DNA from: Oscillospiraceae bacterium UBA6409
GTDB taxonomy: Bacteria > Bacillota > Clostridia > Oscillospirales > Oscillospiraceae
Direction of reading: 5' to 3'
Length of the DNA stretch: 8,380 bases
NCBI GenBank assembly: GCA_002438575.1
Contig: DJPP01000071.1
Coordinates: 1-8,380 of the forward strand
The notes under the pieces: generated by a model
The model's database searches: none
What the model saw: the letters and a program-made list of their open reading frames with translations, nothing else
Told to the model about the DNA's origin: nothing
In this document: positions 1 through 5,892 of the stretch, piece by piece
Layout: every line of letters starts with the position of its first letter
Position numbering within the stretch: the first letter of the stretch is position 1
Position numbers and translations under genes: made by a program

Positions 1-971
1 GTCCGCACCAGCTCGATGCGGTGCTCCACACCGCCGAATTCCCGGGCAAAGGTCCGGATGACCTCGTCCGGCACCAGGCCGTCCACGGCCGCGATGGCCG
101 CCATATAATTCTCCACATTGTGTACGCCGGGGAGCTTGATGTCCCCCGTGGTCATCACGACGCGCTCATGCCCGCCGCTGCGGCAGACAATGTCCTCGCC
201 CCGCAGGAACACACCGTCTGCCACCTCACCCTGCCGGCTGAAGAGCCGGGCACGGCCGGGCGCGCGGGTAGACTGCTCCGCTGTGATGGCATTGTCCGCG
301 TTGAAAATGGCAATGCCCTCCCGGCCCTGGTGGGTAAAAATATTCTCCTTGGCCGCCACATACTCGGCCATGTCCCGGTGCACATCCAAGTGGTTGGGCG
401 CCAGATTGGTGACGACCGCGATGTGCGGGCTCTGTGTCATGGTCATCAGCTGGAAGCTGGACAGCTCCAGCACCGCAAAATCCGTGCTCAGCATCCCGTC
501 CGCCTCGCACAGCAGAGGGTGGCCAATGTTGCCGCCCACCCACACACGCTTTCCGGCCTTTTTCAGCAGCTCGGCAATGATGGTGGTGGTGGTCGTCTTG
601 CCGTCAGAGCCGGTGACGGCGATGATCGGGCACGGGCAGACCCGGAAGAAAACCTCCATTTCACTGGTGAGAACTGCGCCCTTTTGAACACAGGCCGATA
701 TCTCAGGCACATCCGGGCGCAGGCCGGGTGTGCGGAAGATCACGTCCGCCTCCAGGTCCTTCAAATAATCCGGGCCCAGGTGCAGCTCGCAGCCAAGGCG
801 CTCCAGGTCCTCGGCCTGCTGCCCCATCTGCTCACGGGTACGCTTGTCACAGGCGGTGACACGGATACCCTCCGCCAGCAGCATATCCAGCAGCGGCGTA
901 TTGCTGACGCCGATACCGATGACCGCCACACGCTTATTTCTAATAGAGTCCACATATTCCCGCAGGGTCAT
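1..971 (-). CDS. murD: UDP-N-acetylmuramoylalanine--D-glutamate ligase, C-terminus cut by window edge
   Basis: Cytoplasmic ATP-dependent Mur ligase that adds D-glutamate to UDP-MurNAc-L-alanine in peptidoglycan precursor synthesis. I translated 323 residues from the ATG at 971; the frame is still open at the left edge. MurD is usually about 450 residues, so most of the C-terminal domain is missing. Visible hallmarks are an N-terminal Rossmann-like segment (VAVIGIGVSN at 15-24), the P-loop TGSDGKTT at 120-127, ELSSFQL at 169-175, NLAPNHLDVH at 189-198, HNVENYMAA at 284-292 and GVEHRIE at 314-320. ELSSFQL and NHLDVH favour MurD over MurC, MurE or MurF. The start is supported by a GGAAGGGGAG Shine-Dalgarno stretch just upstream and by MTLREYVDSI leading straight into the first strand. 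The gene is divergent from the ABC importer operon. Confidence 0.96.
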   Translation of the reverse strand, partial: MTLREYVDSIRNKRVAVIGIGVSNTPLLDMLLAEGIRVTACDKRTREQMGQQAEDLERLGCELHLGPDYLKDLEADVIFRTPGLRPDVPEISACVQKGAVLTSEMEVFFRVCPCPIIAVTGSDGKTTTTTIIAELLKKAGKRVWVGGNIGHPLLCEADGMLSTDFAVLELSSFQLMTMTQSPHIAVVTNLAPNHLDVHRDMAEYVAAKENIFTHQGREGIAIFNADNAITAEQSTRAPGRARLFSRQGEVADGVFLRGEDIVCRSGGHERVVMTTGDIKLPGVHNVENYMAAIAAVDGLVPDEVIRTFAREFGGVEHRIELVR

Positions 972-1009
972 AGGTGTCTCCCCTTCCTGAATCCAAATTT
1001 AACTAATAT

Positions 1010-1037
1010 ATTATACCGCAACCCATGGATTTTTCAA
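1010..1037 (-). promoter_or_regulatory. Predicted sigma-A promoter of murD
   Basis: Read on the minus strand, TTGAAA (1032-1037, five of six consensus bases) is separated by 16 bp from a perfect TATAAT (1010-1015). Transcription would start near 1003, giving a leader of about 30 nt before the murD ATG at 971. This is seen in the sequence and not tested. Confidence 0.7.
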
Positions 1038-1094
1038 TTAGCTTTTCCTCTCAAAAGGGATAAAATCCGGCCTTTCCGGCTGTACACTGTAACA

Positions 1095-1125
1095 TTGCAC
1101 AAAACCGGATGAAAAATTTGTGCAA
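1095..1125. repeat. Inverted repeat upstream of the ABC importer promoter
   Basis: TTGCACAAA (1095-1103) and TTTGTGCAA (1117-1125) form a perfect 9-bp inverted repeat with a 13-bp spacer. The arm centres are 22 bp apart, about two helical turns. It ends about 20 bp upstream of the -35 box at 1145. The position suits a dimeric regulator bound upstream of the importer promoter. It lies well upstream of the murD promoter and has no T-run, so a terminator role is unlikely. I do not recognise the site as that of a named regulator. Confidence 0.5.
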
Positions 1126-1144
1126 ATGTCAGATATTTTGCTTC

Positions 1145-1173
1145 TTTACACTACCACGCTAAAGTGGTAATAT
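1145..1173 (+). promoter_or_regulatory. Predicted sigma-A promoter of the ABC importer operon
   Basis: TTTACA (1145-1150, five of six) is followed after 17 bp by TAATAT (1168-1173). An overlapping TATGAT (1171-1176) is closer to the -10 consensus but would give a 20-bp spacer. Transcription would start near 1180, leaving a leader of about 50 nt. That leader contains a small hairpin, GCGGC (1192-1196) with GCCGC (1204-1208), before the ribosome binding site. Confidence 0.6.
1152..1169. promoter_or_regulatory. Palindromic operator candidate inside the promoter spacer
   Basis: TACCAC (1152-1157) and GTGGTA (1164-1169) are a perfect inverted repeat with a 6-bp spacer. It fills the space between the -35 box and the -10 box and touches the latter. 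A repressor bound here would block RNA polymerase directly. The regulator is unknown and no transcription factor gene lies in the window. Confidence 0.5.
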
Positions 1174-1228
1174 GATAGCGTAATAAATCAAGCGGCGGAC
1201 ACAGCCGCAGAAAACGGAGGAACTACCC

Positions 1229-2044
1229 ATGAAGAAGCTTATCGCAATGATGCTGGCACTGGTCATGGCTCTCAGCCTGGTGGCCTGCGGCCAGAAGTCC
1301 GACGCCAATGACACCGCGGATGACACCAACGACACCAAGGAACTGACCTACGCTGTGGAAGCCGGCTCCGCCGGTGAGGAAGCCGCCGCCGAGAAGGGTT
1401 ACAAGACCGTTCCCGTGGACACCCAGGCCAAGGCTCTGATGGAAGTGGACGCCGGTACCGCTGATGCCGCCGTCATTGACCTGCTGATGGCATATGCCAT
1501 GGTGGGCGAGGGCACCAGCTACCCCACTCTGAAGGTCACCGATCAGCAGTTGACCACTGAAGAGTACGGCGTTGGCTGCCGCAAGGGCAGCGATTTGGCC
1601 GCTTATATCAATTACATTCTCTCCCAGGCCTACGCTGACGGCACCATGACTGAGCTGGCCAAAGCCTACGGTGTATCCGAAAGCGCCGTGGTGAAGCAGC
1701 CTGTCATCGAGAGTTTTGACAGCATTGCGGATGACAGCGATGTAAAGTATATCATGGAAAAGGGCAAGCTGATCGTCGGTATCACCGAGTTTGCTCCCAT
1801 GGACTATCAGGATGCCAACGGCGAGTGGATCGGTTTTGACGCTGATCTGGCCAAGCTGGTGGCTGAGAAGCTGGGCGTCGAGGTGGAGTTCCAGGTCATC
1901 AACTGGGATACCAAGATCGAAGAGCTGAACGGCAAGACCATCGACTGCGTGTGGAACGGCATGACCCTGACTGACGCCGTGCAGGCTGCCATGGAGTGCT
2001 CCAACGCCTACTGCTACAACGGCCAGGTGGTCATCACCAAGTAA
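1229..2044 (+). CDS. Circularly permuted substrate-binding lipoprotein of an amino acid ABC importer
   Basis: Extracellular solute receptor (271 residues) for the importer encoded just downstream. Residues 1-20 are a lipoprotein signal (MKK, hydrophobic stretch, lipobox LVAC with Cys20), and an Asp/Thr-rich linker runs to about 37. The rest is a type II periplasmic binding fold of the polar amino acid family in permuted order. Residues 38-156 (from LTYAVEAGSAGE through VDTQAKALMEVDAGTADAAVID and YGVGCRKGSDL to LAKAYGV) match the part that normally follows the first hinge crossing. Residues 171-271 (from MEKGKLIVGITEFAPMDY and GFDADLAKLVAEKLGV to IDCVWNGMTLTD and YNGQVVITK) match the normal mature N-terminus. 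The two parts are joined by a linker around 157-170. The start is clear: GGAGG lies 8 nt before the ATG. The Arg that usually follows the MTLTD-type motif and binds the ligand carboxylate is absent, so the ligand is uncertain. Confidence 0.9.
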   Translation: MKKLIAMMLALVMALSLVACGQKSDANDTADDTNDTKELTYAVEAGSAGEEAAAEKGYKTVPVDTQAKALMEVDAGTADAAVIDLLMAYAMVGEGTSYPTLKVTDQQLTTEEYGVGCRKGSDLAAYINYILSQAYADGTMTELAKAYGVSESAVVKQPVIESFDSIADDSDVKYIMEKGKLIVGITEFAPMDYQDANGEWIGFDADLAKLVAEKLGVEVEFQVINWDTKIEELNGKTIDCVWNGMTLTDAVQAAMECSNAYCYNGQVVITK

Positions 2045-2045
2045 G

Positions 2046-2074
2046 TTGCCAAACGGCTGAAACTGTGATATGAT
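2046..2074 (+). promoter_or_regulatory. Predicted internal sigma-A promoter before the permease gene
   Basis: TTGCCA (2046-2051, five of six) and TATGAT (2069-2074, five of six) are separated by exactly 17 bp. A TG at 2066-2067 gives an extended -10 element. The -35 box starts one base after the stop codon of the binding-protein gene. Transcription would begin near 2081, just before the stem-loop at 2085. It would let permease and ATPase be made without the binding protein. Confidence 0.55.
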
Positions 2075-2084
2075 ACTTACCCAC

Positions 2085-2111
2085 GGCAGAGGGCGTACAG
2101 CGTCCTCTGCC
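2085..2111 (+). other. Intercistronic stem-loop (weak terminator, attenuator or mRNA stabiliser)
   Basis: GGCAGAGGGCG (2085-2095) pairs with CGTCCTCTGCC (2101-2111), an 11-bp stem with one G-U pair and a 5-nt loop. Only TTT follows (2112-2114) before GGG, so it is weak as an intrinsic terminator. Such hairpins between binding-protein and permease genes often raise the level of the upstream mRNA. Here the hairpin would also sit at the very 5' end of transcripts from the internal promoter. Confidence 0.6.
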
Positions 2112-2175
2112 TTTGGGCGGATTATTGATGGAAGTTTTCTCTCCCCCGCACAAGTGACTACGAAGGAGTTTTTGT

Positions 2176-2832
2176 ATGTTCTGGACTGTGACCCTCTCCC
2201 TGCTGGGCGGCATGGGACAGCTTCTGAAGTTGTTTTTCCTGACCCTGCTGTTCTCCTTGCCCCTGGGATTACTTATCGCCTTTGCCCTGCGCAGCCGCTG
2301 CAAGCCGGTGAGCTGGCTGTTCAATGTCGTCGTGTGGATCATCCGCGGCACACCGCTGATGCTGCAGCTGATCATCATTTTCTACGGTCCCGGCAAGTGG
2401 TTCGACAACAATATTTGGGCGAATTTCAATGACCCCCGCATGGCCGCCTGTGTCATCGCCTTTGTCATCAACTACGCCTGCTACTTCGCGGTCATTTACA
2501 AGGGCGGCATTGAGAGTGTCCCCATCGGCCAGCAAGAGGCCGGACAGGTACTGGGCATGACCAAGAGTCAGATATTCTTCAAGGTCACTCTGCTGCAGAT
2601 GGTCAAGCGCATCCTGCCCCCCATGTCCAACGAGGTTATCACCCTGGTGAAGGACACCTCTCTGGCCAAGACCATCGCCATCATGGAACTCATCATGACC
2701 GGCGAGTCCTACATGAAGTCCGCAGGAATCACCTGGCCGCTGTTCTATACAGCGGTGTTCTATCTGGCCCTGGTGGGTATCCTGACCCTGCTGTTCAACT
2801 ATGCCGAGCGCAAGCTCAGCTATTTCCGCTAA
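2176..2832 (+). CDS. Amino acid ABC transporter permease (HisM/GlnP family)
   Basis: Integral membrane subunit of the importer, 218 residues, the usual size for this family. It probably works as a homodimer, since there is only one permease gene. Hydrophobic segments lie at about 14-38, 48-70, 88-107, 157-175 and 187-209. RGTPLMLQL at 57-65 is a hallmark of polar amino acid permeases. The EAA loop that docks on the ATPase is at 120-149 (QEAGQVLGMTKSQIFFKV, then LLQ and ILPP). AAGGAG lies 8 nt before the ATG. The gene is 131 bp downstream of the binding-protein gene and 13 bp upstream of the ATPase gene. The family assignment is firm; the transported amino acid cannot be read from the sequence. 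Confidence 0.94.
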   Translation: MFWTVTLSLLGGMGQLLKLFFLTLLFSLPLGLLIAFALRSRCKPVSWLFNVVVWIIRGTPLMLQLIIIFYGPGKWFDNNIWANFNDPRMAACVIAFVINYACYFAVIYKGGIESVPIGQQEAGQVLGMTKSQIFFKVTLLQMVKRILPPMSNEVITLVKDTSLAKTIAIMELIMTGESYMKSAGITWPLFYTAVFYLALVGILTLLFNYAERKLSYFR

Positions 2833-2845
2833 GGAGGTGCCGCAC

Positions 2846-3616
<771 letters not shown>

Positions 3617-3617
3617 G

Positions 3618-3649
3618 AAGAATTCCCCGGCTCGCCGGGGAATTCTTTT
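3618..3649 (+). terminator. Rho-independent terminator of the ABC importer operon
   Basis: AAGAATTCCCCGG (3618-3630) pairs perfectly with CCGGGGAATTCTT (3635-3647) around a CTCG loop. The stem ends in TTTT (3646-3649). It starts two bases after the ATPase stop codon. The near symmetry means it could also stop minus-strand transcripts that pass the rnpB terminator. Confidence 0.9.
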
Positions 3650-3654
3650 GCGCA

Positions 3655-3686
3655 GAAAGCCCCCACGCATTTGCGTGGGGGCTTTC
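3655..3686 (-). terminator. Terminator hairpin of rnpB
   Basis: GAAAGCCCCCACGC (3655-3668) pairs with GCGTGGGGGCTTTC (3673-3686), 14 perfect pairs around a 4-nt loop. It begins about 6 bp past the 3' end of the RNase P RNA on the minus strand. The T-tract in that direction is short (CTTTCT), so the neighbouring hairpin at 3618-3647 may act as a backup. Confidence 0.75.
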
Positions 3687-3690
3687 ATAT

Positions 3691-4047
3691 CGTGCGAGTA
3701 TGCCTGTAAGCCGGGTTCTGTTTTGATAGTCATCTATCTACGCGCATCGTCGCCGATACGCTCCAGCCACCTCGGGAGCAGCCGGGCCGGCCTATGCTCC
3801 CATACCGGTGTTGCTCCGGATAGAGTTTACAGCGACGGTCGCTTTCACACGCCGTCGGGTGAGCTCTTACCTCGCCTTTCCACCCTTACCTCATCGACGT
3901 AAAGCCGACAGGCGGTATATCTCTGTTGCACTTTTCCTGAAGTCGCCTTCGGCGGGCGTTACCCGCTATCCTTGCCCTGTGGAGCCCGGACTTTCCTCAT
4001 GGACGGGCTTTCGCCCTGTCCCCGCGACTATCCAGCGTACTCGCAGG
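3691..4047 (-). ncRNA. rnpB: RNase P RNA, class A
   Basis: Catalytic RNA of RNase P, which cleaves the 5' leader from tRNA precursors. Read on the minus strand, the conserved cores are GAGGAAAGTCCGGGCTCC (3981-3998), ACAGAGATATACCGCC (about 3914-3929), the GGAGCAACACC stretch (about 3806-3816) and ACAGAACCCGGCTTACAG (3704-3721). The ends pair into helix P1: TGCGAGTA (4038-4045) with TACTCGCA (3693-3700). That fixes the RNA at about 350 nt, normal for the family. The layout is class A, as expected in Clostridia, not the class B form of Bacillus. The exact ends are uncertain by a few bases. A sigma-A promoter predicts a start near 4045, matching P1. Confidence 0.97.
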
Positions 4048-4051
4048 GTCA

Positions 4052-4080
4052 ATTCTACCCAAACAGCGGCGGAAAGTCAA
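4052..4080 (-). promoter_or_regulatory. Sigma-A promoter of rnpB
   Basis: On the minus strand TTGACT (4075-4080) and TAGAAT (4052-4057) are each five of six to consensus, with an ideal 17-bp spacer. The predicted start near 4045 coincides with the 5' strand of helix P1. The -35 box lies 7 bp after the stop codon of the upstream DUF3794/LysM gene. Confidence 0.88.
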
Positions 4081-4087
4081 CGAAAAT

Positions 4088-5563
4088 TTATCGGACACGG
4101 GGGATCAGCAGCATTTTATCCGGTACCGTTCCCTCCTCCAACTGATTCACCGCGCGGATCAGCTCCTCGTCGGTGCGGTACTGCTTTGCCGCGTCCCACA
4201 GGGTCTCTCCCGGCGCCAGACGGCGCATGACCAGGGATGGCCGGCGGACGCTTTCCTGCTCCGGAAGGCACTGCACCGCACTGACGGTTGACAGCGTTTC
4301 GCGGGGCGCGGCGGCGGGCGATACCTCCACCGCCTGCCGCAGGTCGCAGCCGCTGCCGGTGAAGGCTACCTCCGGCGCACCGCACAGGGCGCAGACCTCG
4401 CCCTCTCCCAGCGGCAGCTGCGCCATTTTTTCGGTGACGGCCGGGGCCTCCTCCTCGTCCAGATACAGCAGACGCATACGCACGTCGGCGCAGGGCGTTC
4501 CGTCCTCTCCGGCAGAGGGCGCGCAGGCAGTATCCGTAACGAACACGAAGGGCCGCTGACGGCCGAAATCCAGATGCTGGATCGCCTCCTGCCGCACGGG
4601 GCGCTCCGGCGCCAGGGGCAGGGACCGTTCTGTCGTTTCCAGCTTGGTGCCGCAGCGGGTGCTGTACAGATCCGTAACGCAGGATACCGTCTCCTTACGC
4701 GTGATACGCAGCAGCAGACGAAGCTCCGCCGAGACGGAGAAGCCGCTGCTCTCCTCGGTCCGCAGCAGGCGCGCTTCGCCGCAGATCAGCTGTACCTTAG
4801 CGGCGACATCCCCCTCCTCGCCGACAGCCGGGCTGTCCACGATCTGGGAGAAGGGTACAGCGGCGGTGTATGTATGCAGCTTCTGCTGCTGGCAGCGATA
4901 CAGGGCGCAGAGGGTCAGTTCGCCCTTTACCAGCAGCTTGGCGCCCACCAGCTGGCAGGAGGCGACCTGGGGATACAGGCGGCAGAGGAGCAGGTCCTCC
5001 GGTGCCGGCTGGCCGGCCGGTACCGTGACCTCACCGGCGACGGCGCACTCACGCTCCGCCATGGCGGCGGTCATGCACAGCTCATGCTCCTGGCGGCGCA
5101 GCCGCAGGGCGGGGTCCTCCTCCACGCCGCAGCACAGCTGCACGGTGGTGCAGGTATAGCCGCAGACCGTCCACTCCGGCATCAGACGCAGGGACAGGCG
5201 GCGGGGCGTCAGTGCCTGGGCCTCGCACAGCAGCAGCCTTCCGGCGGCCCACAGCACATGACAGGCCGCCAGGGGGCGGTTCTCCGCCGTGCAGACAAAG
5301 GGCACCGCCTGGGTCATGCTCCGCAGTCCCACGCTCTCCTCTGAGGTATACAGCACCGTGACCCGGACAGTACCCTTCAGCTCCAGACTGCCGCTGCGGG
5401 CGGTGATGGACCGCAGACACAGTGTGCCAGAGGCCTCCACCACGCGCCCCATGTCCGGGCAGTAATCGGGGATGGCTGCCTCCAGCGTCTCCTCATGGGT
5501 CAGCGTCAGCCGGGGCACCTCATCCCAGCAGGTGATATCCTTCCATTGCAAGCCACATTCCAT
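4088..5563 (-). CDS. DUF3794 (SPOCS) and LysM domain spore-envelope protein, SipL-like
   Basis: Likely a spore coat/cortex morphogenetic protein acting at the outer forespore surface. It has 491 residues from the ATG at 5563. A DUF3794/SPOCS repeat at about 21-96 holds EAAIPDYCPDMGRVV (29-43). A second is at about 190-270 (VKGELTLCALY, then AVPFSQIVD). A degenerate third is possible at about 300-385. A C-terminal LysM spans about 445-490 (LAPGETLWDAAKQY to KMLLIPRVR). This architecture and length match Clostridioides SipL, the functional counterpart of SpoVID, which binds SpoIVA through its LysM region. The adjacent spoVM supports that. Start: GAGGG lies 8 nt before 5563. An in-frame ATG at 5599 lies inside a predicted -10 box and has no Shine-Dalgarno site. 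Other DUF3794/LysM paralogues exist in Clostridia, so orthology to SipL is inferred. Confidence 0.85.
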   Translation of the reverse strand: MECGLQWKDITCWDEVPRLTLTHEETLEAAIPDYCPDMGRVVEASGTLCLRSITARSGSLELKGTVRVTVLYTSEESVGLRSMTQAVPFVCTAENRPLAACHVLWAAGRLLLCEAQALTPRRLSLRLMPEWTVCGYTCTTVQLCCGVEEDPALRLRRQEHELCMTAAMAERECAVAGEVTVPAGQPAPEDLLLCRLYPQVASCQLVGAKLLVKGELTLCALYRCQQQKLHTYTAAVPFSQIVDSPAVGEEGDVAAKVQLICGEARLLRTEESSGFSVSAELRLLLRITRKETVSCVTDLYSTRCGTKLETTERSLPLAPERPVRQEAIQHLDFGRQRPFVFVTDTACAPSAGEDGTPCADVRMRLLYLDEEEAPAVTEKMAQLPLGEGEVCALCGAPEVAFTGSGCDLRQAVEVSPAAAPRETLSTVSAVQCLPEQESVRRPSLVMRRLAPGETLWDAAKQYRTDEELIRAVNQLEEGTVPDKMLLIPRVR

Positions 5564-5597
5564 CGTTCCAGCCCTCACATTCCTATGGTTTGTGACC

Positions 5598-5626
5598 ATT
5601 CTATGTGCGGACCCCGGCGATTATGC
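5598..5626 (-). promoter_or_regulatory. Predicted sigma-E-type sporulation promoter of the SipL-like gene
   Basis: On the minus strand GCATAAT (5620-5626) and CATAGAAT (5598-5605) are separated by 14 bp. The mother-cell sigma-E pattern, as I recall it, is about KMATATT, 14-15 bp, CATACAHT, so these boxes match 6 of 7 and 7 of 8 positions. The -35 box includes the spoVM stop codon. The start would fall near 5591, leaving about 28 nt to the ATG at 5563. An imperfect stem-loop (CACAT/ATGTG plus ATGGT/ACCAT, 5576-5607) overlaps the region. Confidence 0.55.
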
Positions 5627-5695
5627 CGCCACGCCGAACAGTCGGCGCAGCAGTCCCCGCATCCCACGGGGCGCCCGCCAGACGATGATCCTCAT
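5621..5695 (-). CDS. spoVM: Stage V sporulation protein M, 24-residue amphipathic peptide
   Basis: SpoVM is a tiny amphipathic helix that binds the convex forespore membrane and anchors SpoIVA, the coat basement ATPase. This ORF encodes 24 residues beginning MRIIVWRAPRG and ending RRLFGVAA. Aligned without gaps to Bacillus subtilis SpoVM (26 residues, from memory), it keeps Met1, Pro9, Gly14, Arg17 and Gly21. Lys/Arg swaps fall at 2, 7 and 10, and hydrophobic residues at 3, 12, 15, 16, 19 and 20. Pro9 is the residue known to matter for localisation. The Shine-Dalgarno AGGAGGTGA overlaps the stop codon of the preceding membrane-protein gene and lies 5 nt before the ATG. The location downstream of prkC-rsgA and next to a SipL-like gene agrees with known spoVM neighbourhoods. 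It is short enough for routine gene finders to miss. Confidence 0.88.
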   Translation of the reverse strand: MRIIVWRAPRGMRGLLRRLFGVAA

Positions 5696-5699
5696 GCCC

Positions 5700-5858
5700 T
5701 CACCTCCTGTCCCTCAAGCACGCGATTCCGCAGGCGATCAGCAAAAACGACACCAGAAACATTAAGCAGCCCACCGGGAACACCGCGGCGATCAGGATAC
5801 CCAGCCCCAATCCCAGCGCACAAATGCCCAACCAGCAGCAGCCGCCCCATCTTCGCAC
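5700..5858 (-). CDS. Small hydrophobic membrane protein of unknown function
   Basis: I do not recognise a named family. From the GTG at 5858 the product has 52 residues. A basic start (MRRWGG) is followed by a hydrophobic stretch from about 7 to 45 containing GLGLGILIAAVFPVG and CLMFLVSFLLIACGIACL, then a charged tail (RDRR). Two short membrane segments joined by a Pro-Gly turn fit, making a helical hairpin. The GTG start is chosen because GGGGGAGGG (5866-5874) lies 7 nt upstream. The in-frame ATG at 5915 lies inside the rsgA terminator hairpin and cannot be the normal start. The stop codon is inside the spoVM Shine-Dalgarno site and 4 nt before the spoVM ATG, so the two genes are probably translationally coupled. 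A sporulation membrane role is only a guess from position. Confidence 0.65.
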   Translation of the reverse strand: MRRWGGCCWLGICALGLGLGILIAAVFPVGCLMFLVSFLLIACGIACLRDRR

Positions 5859-5892
5859 CGTATATCCCTCCCCCTGCTCCAGTATATGAAGC

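Noticed and set aside
21..1112. Long plus-strand open frame opposite murD
   Set aside because: The minus strand gives an unbroken MurD with all hallmarks. The plus frame has no ribosome binding site, runs into the murD promoter region, and looks like an antisense frame of GC-rich coding DNA.
2801..2845. Upstream ATG at 2801 for the ATPase
   Set aside because: It is inside the permease gene and lacks a ribosome binding site. AAGGAGG precedes the ATG at 2846, where family members start.
3808..4230. Plus-strand open frames at 3552-3902 and 3808-4230
   Set aside because: They lie across the terminators and the antisense strand of rnpB, whose conserved RNA segments explain the sequence.
4574..5344. 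Plus-strand 256-residue open frame opposite the SipL-like gene
   Set aside because: Low-complexity Gln/Ala/Leu composition typical of an antisense frame. The minus strand encodes recognisable DUF3794 and LysM domains.
5564..5599. Upstream in-frame ATG at 5599 as start of the SipL-like gene
   Set aside because: No Shine-Dalgarno site precedes it and it overlaps the predicted -10 box. The ATG at 5563 has GAGGG at good spacing and begins with a plausible MECGLQWKDI.
5881..5888. CATATACT as a sigma-E -10 box for the small membrane gene and spoVM
   Set aside because: No -35-like sequence occurs 13-15 bp upstream (that stretch is terminator stem), and the start would fall on the Shine-Dalgarno site itself.
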